Source: Closterium sp. Naga37s-1
Lineage: Eukaryota > Streptophyta > Zygnematophyceae > Desmidiales > Closteriaceae
Direction of reading: 5' to 3'
Assembly: GCA_947471745.1 (NCBI GenBank)
Contig: CANJKZ010000063.1
Location: 785,001-849,000 of the forward strand
DNA: 64,000 bases
Position numbers and translations under genes: made by a program. Below are positions 24,501 to 37,300 of this stretch, piece by piece. The notes beneath the pieces were generated by a model. That model did no database searches and was not told the origin of the DNA. It saw nothing but the letters and a program-made list of their open reading frames with translations. Every line of letters begins with the position of its first letter. Position 1 is the first letter of the stretch.

Positions 24501-27500
24501 TCCTCCTGCTGCTGCTGTTCCTCCTGCTGCTGCTGTCCTCCTACTGCTGCTGTTCCTCCTGCTGCTGCTGTTCCTCCTGCTGCTGCTGTTCCTCCTGCTG
24601 CTGCTGTTCCTCCTGCTGCTGCTGTTCCTCCTGCTGCTGCTGTTCCTCCTGCTGCTGCTGTTCCTCCTGCTGCTGCTGTTCCTCCTGCTGCTGCTGTTCC
24701 TCCTGCTGCTGCTGTTCCTCCTGCTGCTGCTGTTCCTCCTGCTGCTGCTGTTCCTCCTGCTGCTGCTGTTCCTCCTGCTGCTGCTGTTCCTCCTGCTGCT
24801 GCTGTTCCTCCTGCTGCTGCTGCTGCTTTCCTCCTGCTGCTGCTGTTCCTCCTGCTGCTGCTGTTCCTCCTGCTGCTGCTGTTCCTCCTGCTGCTGCTGT
24901 TCCTCCTGCTGCTGCTGTTCCTCCTGCTGCTGCTGTTCCTCCTGCTGCTGCTGTTCCTCCTGCTGCTGCTGTTCCTCCTGCTGCTGCTGTTCCTCCTGCT
25001 GCTGCTGTTCCTCCTGCTGCTGCTGTTCCTCCTGCTGCTGCTGTTCCTCCTGCTGCTGCTGTTCCTCCTGCTGCTGCTGTTCCTCCTGCTGCTGCTGTTC
25101 CTCCTGCTGCTGCTGTTCCTCCTGCTGCTGCTGTTCCTCCTGCTGCTGCTGTTCCTCCTGCTGCTGCTGTTCCTCCTGCTGCTGCTGTTCCTCCTGCTGC
25201 TGGCTGTTCCTCCTGCTGCTGCTGTTCCTCCTGCTGCTGCTGTTCCTCCTGCTGCTGCTGTTCCTCCTGCTGCTGCTGTTCCTCCTGCTGCTGCTGTTCC
25301 TCCTGCTGCTGCTGTTCCTCCTGCTGCTGCTGTTCCTCCTGCTGCTGCTGTTCCCTGCCGCTGGCTGTTCCTCCTGCTGCTGCTGTTCCTCCTGCTGCTG
25401 CTGTTCCTCCTGCTGCTGCTGTTCCTCCTGCTGCTGCTGTTCCTCCTGCTGCTGCTGTTCCTCCTGCTGCTGCTGTTCCTCCTGCTGCTGCTGTTCCCTC
25501 CTGCTGCTGCTGTTCCTCCTGCTGCTGCTGTTCCTCCTGCTGCTGCTGTTCCTCCTGCTGCTGCTGTTCCTCCTGCTGCTGCTGTTCTCCTGCTGCTGCT
25601 GTTCCTCCTGCTGCTGCTGTTCCTCCTGCTGCTGCTGTTTCCTCCTGCTGCTGCTGTTCCTCCTGCTGCTGCTGTTCCTCCTGCTGCTGCTGTTCCTCCT
25701 GCTGCTGCTGTTCCTCCTGCTGCTGCTGTTCCTCCTGCTGCTGCTGTTCCTCCTGCTGCTGCTGTTCCTCCTGCTGCTGCTGTTCCTCCTGCTGCTGCTG
25801 TTCCTCCTGCTGCTGCTGTTCCTCCTGCTGCTGCTGTTCCTCCTGCTGCTGCTGTTCCTCCTGCTGCTGCTGTTCCTCCTGCTGCTGCTGTTCCTCCTGC
25901 TGTCCTCCTGCTGCTGCTGTTCCTCCTGCTGCTGCTGTTCCTCCTGCTGCTGCTGTTCCTCCTGCTGCTGCTGCTGTTCCTCCTGCTGCTGCTGTTCCTC
26001 CTGCTGCTGCTGTTTCCTCCTGCTGCTGCTGTTCCTCCTGCTGCTGCTGTTCCTCTGCTGCTGCTGTTCCTCCTGCTGCTGCTGTTCCTCCTGCTGCTGC
26101 TGTTCCTCCTGCTGCTGCTGTTCCTCCTGCTGCTGCTGTTCCTCCTGCTGCTGCTGTTCCTGCCTGCTGCTGCTGTTCCTCCTGCTGCTGGCTGTTCCTC
26201 CTGCTGCTGCTGTTCCTCCTGCTGCTGCTGCCTCCTGCGCTGATGTTCCTCCTGCTGCTGCTGTTCCTCCTGCTGCTGCTGTTCCTCCTGCTGCTGCTGT
26301 TCCTCCTGCTGCTGCTGTTCCTCCTGCTGCTGCTGTTCATCCTGCTGCTGCTGTTCCTCCTGCTGCTGCTGTTCCTCCTGCTGCTGCTGTTCCTCCTGCT
26401 GCTGCTGTTCCTCCTGCTGCTGCTGTTCCTCCTGCTGCTGCTGTTCTCCTGCTGCTGCTGTCCTCTGCTGCTGCTGTCCTCCTGCTGCTGCTGTTCCTCC
26501 TGCTGCTGCTGTTCCTCCTGCTGCTGCTGTTCCTCCTGCTGCTGCTGTTCCTCCTGCTGCTGCTGTTCCTCCTGCTGCTGCTGTTCCTCCTGCTGCTGCT
26601 GTTCCTCCTGCTGCTGCTGTTCCTCCTGCTGCTGCTGTTCCTCCTGCTGCTGCTGTTCCTCCTGCTGCTGCTGTTCCTCCTGCTGCTGCTGTTCCTCCGG
26701 CTGTCTGCTGTTCCTCCTGCTGCTGCTGTTCCTCCTGCTGCTGCTGTTCCTCCTGCTGCTGCTGTTCCTCCTGCTGCTGCTGTTCCTCCTGCTGCTGCTG
26801 TTCTTCCTCCTGCTGCTGCTGTTCCTCCTGCTGCTGCTGTTCCTCCTGCTGCTGCTGTTCCTCCTGCTGCTGCTGTTCCTCCTGCTGCTGCTGTTCCTCC
26901 TGCTGCTGCTGTTCCTCCTGCTGCTGCTGTTCCTCCTGCTGCTGCTGTTCCTCCTGCTGCTGCTGTTCCTCCTGCTGCTGCTGTTCCTCCTGCTGCTGCT
27001 GTTCCTCCTGCTGCTGCTGTTCCTCCTGCTGCTGCTGTTCCTCCTGCTGCTGCTGTTCCTCCTGCTGCTGCTGTTCCTCTCTGCTGCTGTGCCTCCTGCT
27101 GCTGCTGTTCCTCCTGCTGCTGCTGTTCCTCCTGCTGCTGCTGTTCCTCCTGCTGCTGCTGTTCCTCCTGCTGCTGCTGTTCCTCCTGCTGCTGCTGTTC
27201 CTCCTGCTGCTGCTGTTCCTCCTGCTGCTGCTGTTCCTCCTGCTGCTGCTGTTCTCCTGCCTGCTGCTGTTCCTGCCTGCTGCTGCTGTTCCTCCTGCGC
27301 TGCTGTTCCTCCTGCTGCTGCTTCTCCTGCTGCTGCTGTTCCTCCTGCTGCTGCTGTTCCTCCTGCTGCTGCTGTTCCTCCCTGCTGCTGCTGCTGTTCC
27401 TCCTGCTGCTGCTGTTCCTCCTGCTGCTGCTGTTCCTCCTGCTGCTGCTGTTCCTCCTGCTGCTGCTGTTCCTCCTGCTGCTGCTGTTCCTCCTGCTGCT

Positions 27501-30500
27501 GCTGTTCCTCCTGCTGCTGCTGTTCCTCCTGCTGCTGCTGTTCCTCCTGCTGCTGCTGTTTCCTCCTGCTGCTGCTGTTCCTCCTGCTGCTGCTGCTGTT
27601 CCTCCTGCTGCTGCTGTTCCTCCTGCTGCTGCTGTTCCTCCTGCTGCTGCTGTTCCTCCTGCTGCTGCTGTTCCTCCTGCTGCTGCTGTTCCTCCTGCTG
27701 CTGCTGTTCCTCCTGCTGCTGCTGTTCCTCCTGCTGCTGCTGTTCCTCCTGCTGCTGCTGTTCCTTCCTGCTGCTGCTGTTCCTCCTGCTGCTGCTGTTC
27801 CTCCTGCTGCTGCTGTTCCTCCTGCTGCTGCTGTTCCTCCTGCTGCTGCTGTTCCTCCTGCTGCTGCTGTTCCTCCTGCTGCTGCTGTTCCTCCTGCTGC
27901 TGCTGTTCCTCCTGCTGCTGCTGTTCCTCCTGCTGCTGCTGTTCCTCCTGCTGCTGCTGTTCCTCCTGCTGCTGCTGTTCCTCCTGCTGCTGCTGTTCCT
28001 CCTGCTGCTGCTGTTCCTCCTGCTGCTGCTGCTGTTCCTCCTGCTGCTGCTGTTCCTCCTGCTGCTGCTGTTCCTCCTGCTGCTGCTGTTCCTCCTGCTG
28101 CTGCTGTTCCTCCTGCTGCTGCTGCTGCTGTTCCTCCTGCTGCTGCTGTTCCTCCTGCTGCTGCTGTTCCTCCTGCTGCTGCTGTTCCTCCTGCTGCTGC
28201 TGTTCCTCCTGCTGCTGCTGTTTCTCCTGCTGCTGCTGTTCCTCCTGCTGCTGCTGTTCCTCCTGCTGCTGCTGTTCCTCCTGCTGCTGCTGTTCCTCCT
28301 GCTGCTGCTGTTCCTCCTGCTGCTGCTGTTCCTCCTGCTGCTGCTGTTCCTCCTGCTGCTGCTGTTCCTCCTGCTGCTGCTGTTCCTCCTGCTGCTGCTG
28401 TTCCTCCTGCTGCTGCTGTTCCTCCTGCTGCTGCTGTTCCTCCTGCTGCTGCTGTTCCTCCTGCTGCTGCTGTTCCTCCTGCTGCTGCTGTTCCTCCTGC
28501 TGCTGCTGTTCCCTGCCTGCTGTTCCTGCTGCTGCTGTTCCTCCTGCTGCTGCTGTTCCTCCTGCTGCTGCTGCTGTTCCTCCTGCTGCTGCTGTTCCTC
28601 CTGCTGCTGCTGTTCCTCCTGCTGCTGCTGCTGCTGTGTCCTCCTGCTGCTGCTGTTCCTCCTGCTGCTGCTGTTCCTCCTGCTGCTGCTGTTCCTCCTG
28701 CTGCTGCTGTTCCTCCTGCTGCTGCTGTTCCTCCTGCTGCTGCTGTTCCTCCTGCTGCTGCTGTTCCTCCTGCTGCTGCTGTTCCTCCTGCTGCTGCTGT
28801 TCCTCCTGCTGCTGCTGTTCCTCCTGCTGCTGCTGCTGTTCCTCCTGCTGCTGCTGTTCCTCCTGCTGCTGCTGTTCCTCCTGCTGCTGCTGTTCCTCTG
28901 CTGCTGCTGTTCCTCCTGCTGCTGCTGTTCCTCCTGCTGCTGCTGTTCCTCCTGCTGCTGCTGTTTCCTCCTGCTGCTGCTGTTCCTCCTGCTGCTGCTG
29001 TTCCTCCTGCTGCTGCTGTTCCTCCTGCTGCTGCTGTTCCTCTCTGCTGTCCCTGCTGCTGCTGTTCCTCCTGCTGCTGCTGTTCCTCCTGCTGCTGCTG
29101 TTCCTCCTGCTGCTGCTGTTCCTCCTGCTGCTGCTGTTCCTCCTGCTGCTGCTGTTCCTCCTGCTGCTGCTGTTCCTCCTGCTGCTGCTGTTCCTCCTGC
29201 TGCTGCTGTTCCTCCTGCTGCTGCTGTTCCTCCTGCTGCTGCTGCTGCTGTTCCTCCTGCTGCTGCTGTTCCTCCTGCTGCTGCTGTTCCTCCTGCTGCT
29301 GCTGTTCCTCCTGCTGCTGCTGTTCCTCCTGCTGCTGCTGTTCCTCCTGCTGCTGCCTGTTCCTCCTGCTGCTGCTGCTGCTGTTCCTCCTGCTGCTGCT
29401 GTTCCTCCTGCTGCTGCTGTTCCTCCTGCTGCTGCTGTTCCTCCTGCTGCCGTGCTGTTCCTCCTGCTGGCTGCCTGTTCCTCCTGCTGCTGCTGTTCCT
29501 CCTGCTGCTGCTGGTTCCTCCTGCTGCTGCTGTTCCTCCTGCTGCTGCTGTTCCTCCGCTGCTGCTGTTCCTCCTGCTGCTGCTGTTCCTTCCTGCTGCT
29601 GCTGTTCCTCCTGCTGCTGCTGCTGTTCCTCCTGCTGCTGCTGTTCTCCTCCTGCTGCTGAGTGTTCCTCCTGCTGCATGCTGTTCCTCCTGCTGCTGCT
29701 GTTCCTCCTGCTGCTGCTTTCCTCCTGCTGCTGCTGTTCCTCCTGCTGCTGCTGTTCCTCCTGCTGCTGCTGTTCCTCCTGCTGCTGCTGTTCCTCCTGC
29801 TGCTGCTGTTCCTCCTGCTGCTGCTGTTCCTCCTGCTGCTGCTGTTCCTCCTGCTGCTGCTGTTCCTCCTGCTGCTGCTGTTTCCTGCCTGCTGCTGCTG
29901 TTCCTCCTGCTGCTGCTGTTCCTCCTGCTGCTGCTGTTCCTCCTGCTGCTGCTTGTTCCTCCTGCTGCTGCTGTTCCTCCTGCTGCTGCTGTTCCTCCTG
30001 CTGCTGCTTGTTCCTCCTGCTGCTGCTGTTCCTCCTGCTGCTGCTGTTCCTCCTGCTGCTGCTGTTCCTCCTGCTGCTGCTGTTCCTCCTGCTGCTGCTG
30101 TTCCTCCTGCTGCTGCTGTTCCTCCTGCTGCTGCTGTTCCTCCTGCTGCTGCTGTTTCCTCCTGCTGCTGCTGTTCCTCCTGCTGCTGCTGTTCCTCCTG
30201 CTGCTGCTGTTCCCTCCTGCTTGCTGCTGCTGCGTTCCTCCTGCTGCTGCTGTTCTCCTGCTGCTGCTGTTCTCCTGCTGCTGCTGTTCCTCCTGCTGCT
30301 GCTGTTCCTCCTGCTGCTGCTGTTCCTCCTGCTGCTGCTGTTCCTCCTGCTGCTGCTGTTCCTCCTGCTGCTGCTGTTCCTCCTGCTGCTGCTGTTCCTC
30401 CTGCTGCTGCTGTTCCTCCTGCTGCTGCTGTTCATCCTGCTGCTGTTCCTCCTGCTGCTGCTGTTCCTCCTGCTGCTGCTGTTCCTCCTGCTGCTGCTGT

Positions 30501-33500
30501 TCCTCCTGCTGCTGCTGTTCCTCCTGCTGCTGCTGTTCCTCCTGCTGCTGCTGTTCCTCCTGCTGCTGCTGTTCCTCCTGCTGCTGCTGTTCCTCCTGCT
30601 GCTGCTGTTCCTCCTGCTGCTGCTGTTCCTCCTGCTGCTGCTGTTCCTCCTGCTGCTGCTGTTCCTCCTGCTGCTGCTGTTCCTCCTGCTGCTGCTGTTC
30701 CTCCTGCTGCTGCTGTTCCTCCTGCCTGCTGGCTGTTCCTCCTGCTGCTGCTGTTCCTCCTGCTGCTGCTTGTTCCTCCTGCTGCTGCTGTTCCTCCTGC
30801 TGCTGCTGTTCCTCCTGCTGCTGCTGTTCCGCCTGCTGCTGCTGTTCCTCCTGCTGCTGCTGTTCCTCCTGCTGCTGCTGTTCCTCCTGCTGCTGCTGTT
30901 CCTCCTGCTGCTGCTGTTCCTCCTGCTGCTGCTGTTCCTCCTGCTGCTGCTGTTCCTCCTGCTGCTGCTGTTCCTCCTGCTGCTGCTGTTCCTCCTGCTG
31001 CTGCTGTTCCTCCTGCTGCTGCTGTTCCTCCTGCTGCTGCTGTTCCTCCTGCTGCTGCTGTTCCTCCTGCTGCTGCTGTTCCTCCTGCTGCTGCTGTTCC
31101 TCCTGCTGCTGCTGTTCCTCCTGCTGCTGCTGTTCCTCCTGCTGCTGCTGTTCCTCCTGCTGCTGCTGTTCCTCCTGCTGCTGCTGTTCCTCCTGCTGCT
31201 GCTGTTCCTCCTGCTGCTGCTGTTCCTCCTGCTGCTGCTGTTCCTCCTGCTGCTGCTGTTCCTCCTGCTGCTGCTGTTCCTCCTGCTGCTGCTGTTCCTC
31301 CTGCTGCTGCTGTTCCTCCTGCTGCTGCTGTTCCTCCTGCTGCTGCTGTTCCTCCTGCTGCTGCTGTTCCTCCTGCTGCTGCTGTTCCTCCTGCTGCTGC
31401 TGTTCCTCCTGCTGCTGCTGTTCCTCCTGCTGCTGCTGTTCCTCCTGCTGCTGCTGTTCCTCCTGCTGCTGCTGTTCCTCCTGCTGCTGCTGTTCCTCCT
31501 GCTGCTGCTGTTCCTCCTGCTGCTGCTGTTCCTCCTGCTGCTGCTGTTCCTCCTGCTGCTGCTGTTCCTCCTGCTGCTGCTGCTGCTGTTCCTCCTGCTG
31601 CTGCTGCTGCTGTTCCTCCTGCTGCTGCTGTTCCTCCTGCTGCTGCTGTTCCTCCTGCTGCTGCTGTTCCTCCTGCTGCTGCTGTTCCTCCTGCTGCTGC
31701 TGTTCCTCCTGCTGCTGCTGTTCCTCCTGCTGCTGCTGTTCCTCCTGCTGCTGCTGTTCCTCCTGCTGCTGCTGCTGCTGTTCCTCCTGCTGCTGCTGCT
31801 GCTGTTCCTCCTGCTGCTGCTGTTCCTCCTGCTGCTGCTGTTCCTCCTGCTGCTGCTGTTCCTCCTGCTGCTGCTGTTCCTCCTGCTGCTGCTGTTCCTC
31901 CTGCTGCTGCTGCTGCTGTTCCTCCTGCTGCTGCTGTTCCTCCTGCTGCTGCTGTTCCTCCTGCTGCTGCTGTTCCTCCTGCTGCTGCTGTTCCTCCTGC
32001 TGCTGCTGTTCCTCCTGCTGCTGCTGTTCCTCCTGCTGCTGCTGTTCCTCCTGCTGCTGCTGTTCCTCCTGCTGCTGCTGTTCCTCCTGCTGCTGCTGCT
32101 GCTGTTCCTCCTGCTGCTGCTGTTCCTCCTGCTGCTGCTGTTCCTCCTGCTGCTGCTGTTCCTCCTGCTGCTGCTGTTCCTCCTGCTGCTGCTGTTCCTC
32201 CTGCTGCTGCTGTTCCTCCTGCTGCTGCTGTTCCTCCTGCTGCTGCTGTTCCTCCTGCTGCTGCTGTTCCTCCTGCTGCTGCTGCTGCTGTTCCTCCTGC
32301 TGCTGCTGTTCCTCCTGCTGCTGCTGTTCCTCCTGCTGCTGCTGTTCCTCCTGCTGCTGCTGTTCCTCCTGCTGCTGCTGTTCCTCCTGCTGCTGCTGTT
32401 CCTCCTGCTGCTGCTGTTCCTCCTGCTGCTGCTGTTCCTCCTGCTGCTGCTGTTCCTCCTGCTGCTGCTGTTCCTCCTGCTGCTGCTGCTGCTGTTCCTC
32501 CTGCTGCTGCTGTTCCTCCTGCTGCTGCTGTTCCTCCTGCTGCTGCTGTTCCTCCTGCTGCTGCTGTTCCTCCTGCTGCTGCTGTTCCTCCTGCTGCTGC
32601 TGCTGCTGTTCCTCCTGCTGCTGCTGTTCCTCCTGCTGCTGCTGTTCCTCCTGCTGCTGCTGTTCCTCCTGCTGCTGCTGTTCCTCCTGCTGCTGCTGTT
32701 CCTCCTGCTGCTGCTGTTCCTCCTGCTGCTGCTGTTCCTCCTGCTGCTGCTGTTCCTCCTGCTGCTGCTGTTCCTCCTGCTGCTGCTGCTGCTGTTCCTC
32801 CTGCTGCTGCTGTTCCTCCTGCTGCTGCTGTTCCTCCTGCTGCTGCTGTTCCTCCTGCTGCTGCTGTTCCTCCTGCTGCTGCTGTTCCTCCTGCTGCTGC
32901 TGTTCCTCCTGCTGCTGCTGTTCCTCCTGCTGCTGCTGTTCCTCCTGCTGCTGCTGTTCCTCCTGCTGCTGCTGCTGCTGTTCCTCCTGCTGCTGCTGTT
33001 CCTCCTGCTGCTGCTGTTCCTCCTGCTGCTGCTGTTCCTCCTGCTGCTGCTGTTCCTCCTGCTGCTGCTGTTCCTCCTGCTGCTGCTGTTCCTCCTGCTG
33101 CTGCTGTTCCTCCGTCTCATGCTGCTGCTGTTCCTCCTGCTGCTGCTGTTCCCTCCTGCTGCTGCTGCTGCTGTTTCCTCCTGCTGCTGCTGTTCCTCCT
33201 GCTGCTGCTGTTCCTCCTGCTGCTGCGGTTCCTCCTGCTGCTGCTGTTCCTCCTGCTGCTGCTGTTTCCTCCTGCTGCTGCTGTTCCTCCTGCTGCTGCT
33301 GTTCCTCCTGCTGCTGCTGTTCCTCCTGCTGCTGCTGTTCTCCTCCTGCTGCTGCTGTTCCTCCTGCTGCTGCTGCTGTTCCTCCTGCTGCTGCTGTTCC
33401 TCCTGCTGCTGCTGTTCCTCCTGCTGCTGCTGTTCCTCCTGCTGCTGACTGTTCCTCCTGCTGCTGCTGTTCCCTCCTGCTGCTGCTGTTCCTCCTGCTG

Positions 33501-34358
33501 CTGCTGCTGCTGTTCCTCCTGCTGCTGCTGTTCCTCCTGCTGCTGCTGTTCCTCCTGCTGCTGCTGTTCCTCCTGCTGCTGCTGTTCCTCCTGCTGCTGC
33601 TGTTCCTCCTGCTGCTGCTGTTCCTCCTGCTGCTGCTGTTCCTCCTGCTGCTGCTGTTCCTCCTGCTGCTGCTGTTCCTCCTGCTGCTGCTGTTCCTCCT
33701 GCTGCTGCTGTTCCTCCTGCTGCTGCTGTTCCTCCTGCTGCTGCTGTTCCTCCTGCTGCTGCTGTTCCTCCTGCTGCTGCTGTTCCTCCTGCTGCTGCTG
33801 TTCCTCCTGCTGCTGCTGTTCCTCCTGCTGCTGCTGTTCCTCCTGCTGCTGCTGTTCCTCCTGCTGCTGCTGTTCCTCCTGCTGCTGCTGTTCCTCCTGC
33901 TGCTGCTGTTCCTCCTGCTGCTGCTGTTCCTCCTGCTGCTGCTGTTCCTCCTGCTGCTGCTGTTCCTCCTGCTGCTGCTGTTCCTCCTGCTGCTGCTGTT
34001 CCTCCTGCTGCTGCTGTTCCTCCTGCTGCTGCTGTTCCTCCTGCTGCTGCTGTTCCTCCTGCTGCTGCTGTTCCTCCTGCTGCTGCTGTTCCTCCTGCTG
34101 CTGCTGTTCCTCCTGCTGCTGCTGTTCCTCCTGCTGCTGCTGTTCCTCCTGCTGCTGCTGTTCCTCCTGCTGCTGCTGTTCCTCCTGCTGCTGCTGCTGC
34201 TGCTGCTGCTGTTCCTCCTGCTGCTGCTGTTCCTCCTGCTGCTGCTGTTCCTCCTGCTGCTGCTGTTCCTCCTGCTGCTGCTGTTCCTCCTGCTGCTGCT
34301 GTTCCTCCTGCTGCTGCTGTTCCTCCTGCTGCTGCTGTTCCTCCTGCTGCTGCTGTTC

Positions 34359-34393
<35 letters not shown>

Positions 34394-37300
34394 CCTCCTG
34401 CTGCTGCTGTTCCTCCTGCTGCTGCTGTTCCTCCTGCTGCTGCTGCTGCTGTTCCTCCTGCTGCTGCTGTTCCTCCTGCTGCTGCTGTTCCTCCTGCTGC
34501 TGCTGTTCCTCCTGCTGCTGCTGTTCCTCCTGCTGCTGCTGTTCCTCCTGCTGCTGCTGTTCCTCCTGCTGCTGCTGTTCCTCCTGCTGCTGCTGTTCCT
34601 CCTGCTGCTGCTGTTCCTCCTGCTGCTGCTGTTCCTCCTGCTGCTGCTGTTCCTCCTGCTGCTGCTGTTCCTCCTGCTGCTGCTGTTCCTCCTGCTGCTG
34701 CTGTTCCTCCTGCTGCTGCTGTTCCTCCTGCTGCTGCTGTTCCTCCTGCTGCTGCTGTTCCTCCTGCTGCTGCTGTTCCTCCTGCTGCTGCTGTTCCTCC
34801 TGCTGCTGCTGTTCCTCCTGCTGCTGCTGTTCCTCCTGCTGCTGCTGTTCCTCCTGCTGCTGCTGTTCCTCCTGCTGCTGCTGTTCCTCCTGCTGCTGCT
34901 GTTCCTCCTGCTGCTGCTGTTCCTCCTGCTGCTGCTGTTCCTCCTGCTGCTGCTGTTCCTCCTGCTGCTGCTGTTCCTCCTGCTGCTGCTGTTCCTCCTG
35001 CTGCTGCTGTTCCTCCTGCTGCTGCTGTTCCTCCTGCTGCTGCTGTTCCTCCTGCTGCTGCTGTTCCTCCTGCTGCTGCTGTTCCTCCTGCTGCTGCTGC
35101 TGCTGTTCCTCCTGCTGCTGCTGTTCCTCCTGCTGCTGCTGCTGCTGTTCCTCCTGCTGCTGCTGTTCCTCCTGCTGCTGCTGTTCCTCCTGCTGCTGCT
35201 GTTCCTCCTGCTGCTGCTGTTCCTCCTGCTGCTGCTGTTCCTCCTGCTGCTGCTGTTCCTCCTGCTGCTGCTGTTCCTCCTGCTGCTGCTGTTCCTCCTG
35301 CTGCTGCTGTTCCTCCTGCTGCTGCTGCTGCTGTTCCTCCTGCTGCTGCTGTTCCTCCTGCTGCTGCTGTTCCTCCTGCTGCTGCTGTTCCTCCTGCTGC
35401 TGCTGTTCCTCCTGCTGCTGCTGTTCCTCCTGCTGCTGCTGTTCCTCCTGCTGCTGCTGTTCCTCCTGCTGCTGCTGTTCCTCCTGCTGCTGCTGTTCCT
35501 CCTGCTGCTGCTGCTGCTGTTCCTCCTGCTGCTGCTGTTCCTCCTGCTGCTGCTGCTGCTGTTCCTCCTGCTGCTGCTGTTCCTCCTGCTGCTGCTGTTC
35601 CTCCTGCTGCTGCTGTTCCTCCTGCTGCTGCTGTTCCTCCTGCTGCTGCTGTTCCTCCTGCTGCTGCTGTTCCTCCTGCTGCTGCTGTTCCTCCTGCTGC
35701 TGCTGTTCCTCCTGCTGCTGCTGTTCCTCCTGCTGCTGCTGTTCCTCCTGCTGCTGCTGCTGCTGTTCCTCCTGCTGCTGCTGTTCCTCCTGCTGCTGCT
35801 GTTCCTCCTGCTGCTGCTGTTCCTCCTGCTGCTGCTGTTCCTCCTGCTGCTGCTGTTCCTCCTGCTGCTGCTGTTCCTCCTGCTGCTGCTGTTCCTCCTG
35901 CTGCTGCTGTTCCTCCTGCTGCTGCTGTTCCTCCTGCTGCTGCTGTTCCTCCTGCTGCTGCTGTTCCTCCTGCTGCTGCTGTTCCTCCTGCTGCTGCTGT
36001 TCCTCCTGCTGCTGCTGTTCCTCCTGCTGCTGCTGTTCCTCCTGCTGCTGCTGTTCCTCCTGCTGCTGCTGTTCCTCCTGCTGCTGCTGTTCCTCCTGCT
36101 GCTGCTGTTCCTCCTGCTGCTGCTGTTCCTCCTGCTGCTGCTGTTCCTCCTGCTGCTGCTGTTCCTCCTGCTGCTGCTGTTCCTCCTGCTGCTGCTGTTC
36201 CTCCTGCTGCTGCTCTTCCTCCTGCTGCTGCTGTTCCTCCTGCTGCTGCTGTTCCTCCTGCTGCTGCTGTTCCTCCTGCTGCTGCTGTTCCTCCTGCTGC
36301 TGCTGTTCCTCCTGCGTGCTGCTTTCCTCCTGCTGCTGCTGTTCCTCCTGCTGGCTGCTGTTCCTCCTGCTGCTGCTGTTCTCCTGCTGCTGCTGTTCCT
36401 CCTGCTGCTGCTGTTCCTCCTGCTGCTGCTGTTCCTCCTGCTGCTGCTGTTCCTCCTGCTGCTGCTGTTCCTCCGCTGCTGCTGTTCCTCCTGCTGCTGC
36501 TGTTCCTCCTGCTGCTGCTGTTCCTCCTGCTGCTGCTGTTCCTCCTGCTGCTGCTGTTCCTCCTGCTGCTGCTGTTCCTCCTGCTGCTGCTGGTCATCCT
36601 GCTGCTGCTGTTCCTCCTGCTGCTGCTGTTCCTCCTGCTGCTGCTGTTCCTCCTGCTGCTGCTGTTCCTCCTGCTGCTGCTGCTGTTCCTCCTGCTGCTG
36701 CTGTTCCTCCTGCTGCTGCTGTTCCTCCTGCTGCTGCTGTTCCTCCTGCTGCTGCTGTTCCTCCTGCTGCTGCTGTTCCTCCTGCTGCTGCTGTTCCTCC
36801 TGCTGCTGCTGTTCCTCCTGCTGCTGCTGTTCCTCCTGCTGCTGCTGTTCTCCTGCTGCTGCTGTTCCTCCTGCTGCTGCTGTTCCTCCTGCTGCTGCTG
36901 TTCCTCCTGCTGCTGCTGTCCTGCTGTTCCTCCTGCTGCTGCTGTTCCTCCTGCTGCTGCTGTTCCTCCTGCTGCTGCTGTTCCTCCTGCTGCTGCTGTT
37001 CTCCTGCTGCTGCTGTTCCTCCTGCTGCTGCTGTTCCTCCTGCTGCTGCTGTTCCTCCTGCTGCTGCTGTTCTCCTGCTGCTGCTGTTCCTCCTGCTGCT
37101 GCTGCTGTTCCTCCTGCTGCTGCTGTTCCTCCTGCTGCTGCTGTTCTCCTGCTGCTGCTGTTCCTCCTGCTGCTGCTGTTCCTCCTGCTGCTGCTGTTCC
37201 TACCTGCTGCTGCTGCTGCTGTTCCTCCTGCTGCTGCTGTTCCTCCCTGCTGCGTGGGCTGTTCCTCCTGCTGCTGCTGTTCCTCCTGCTGCTGCTGTTC

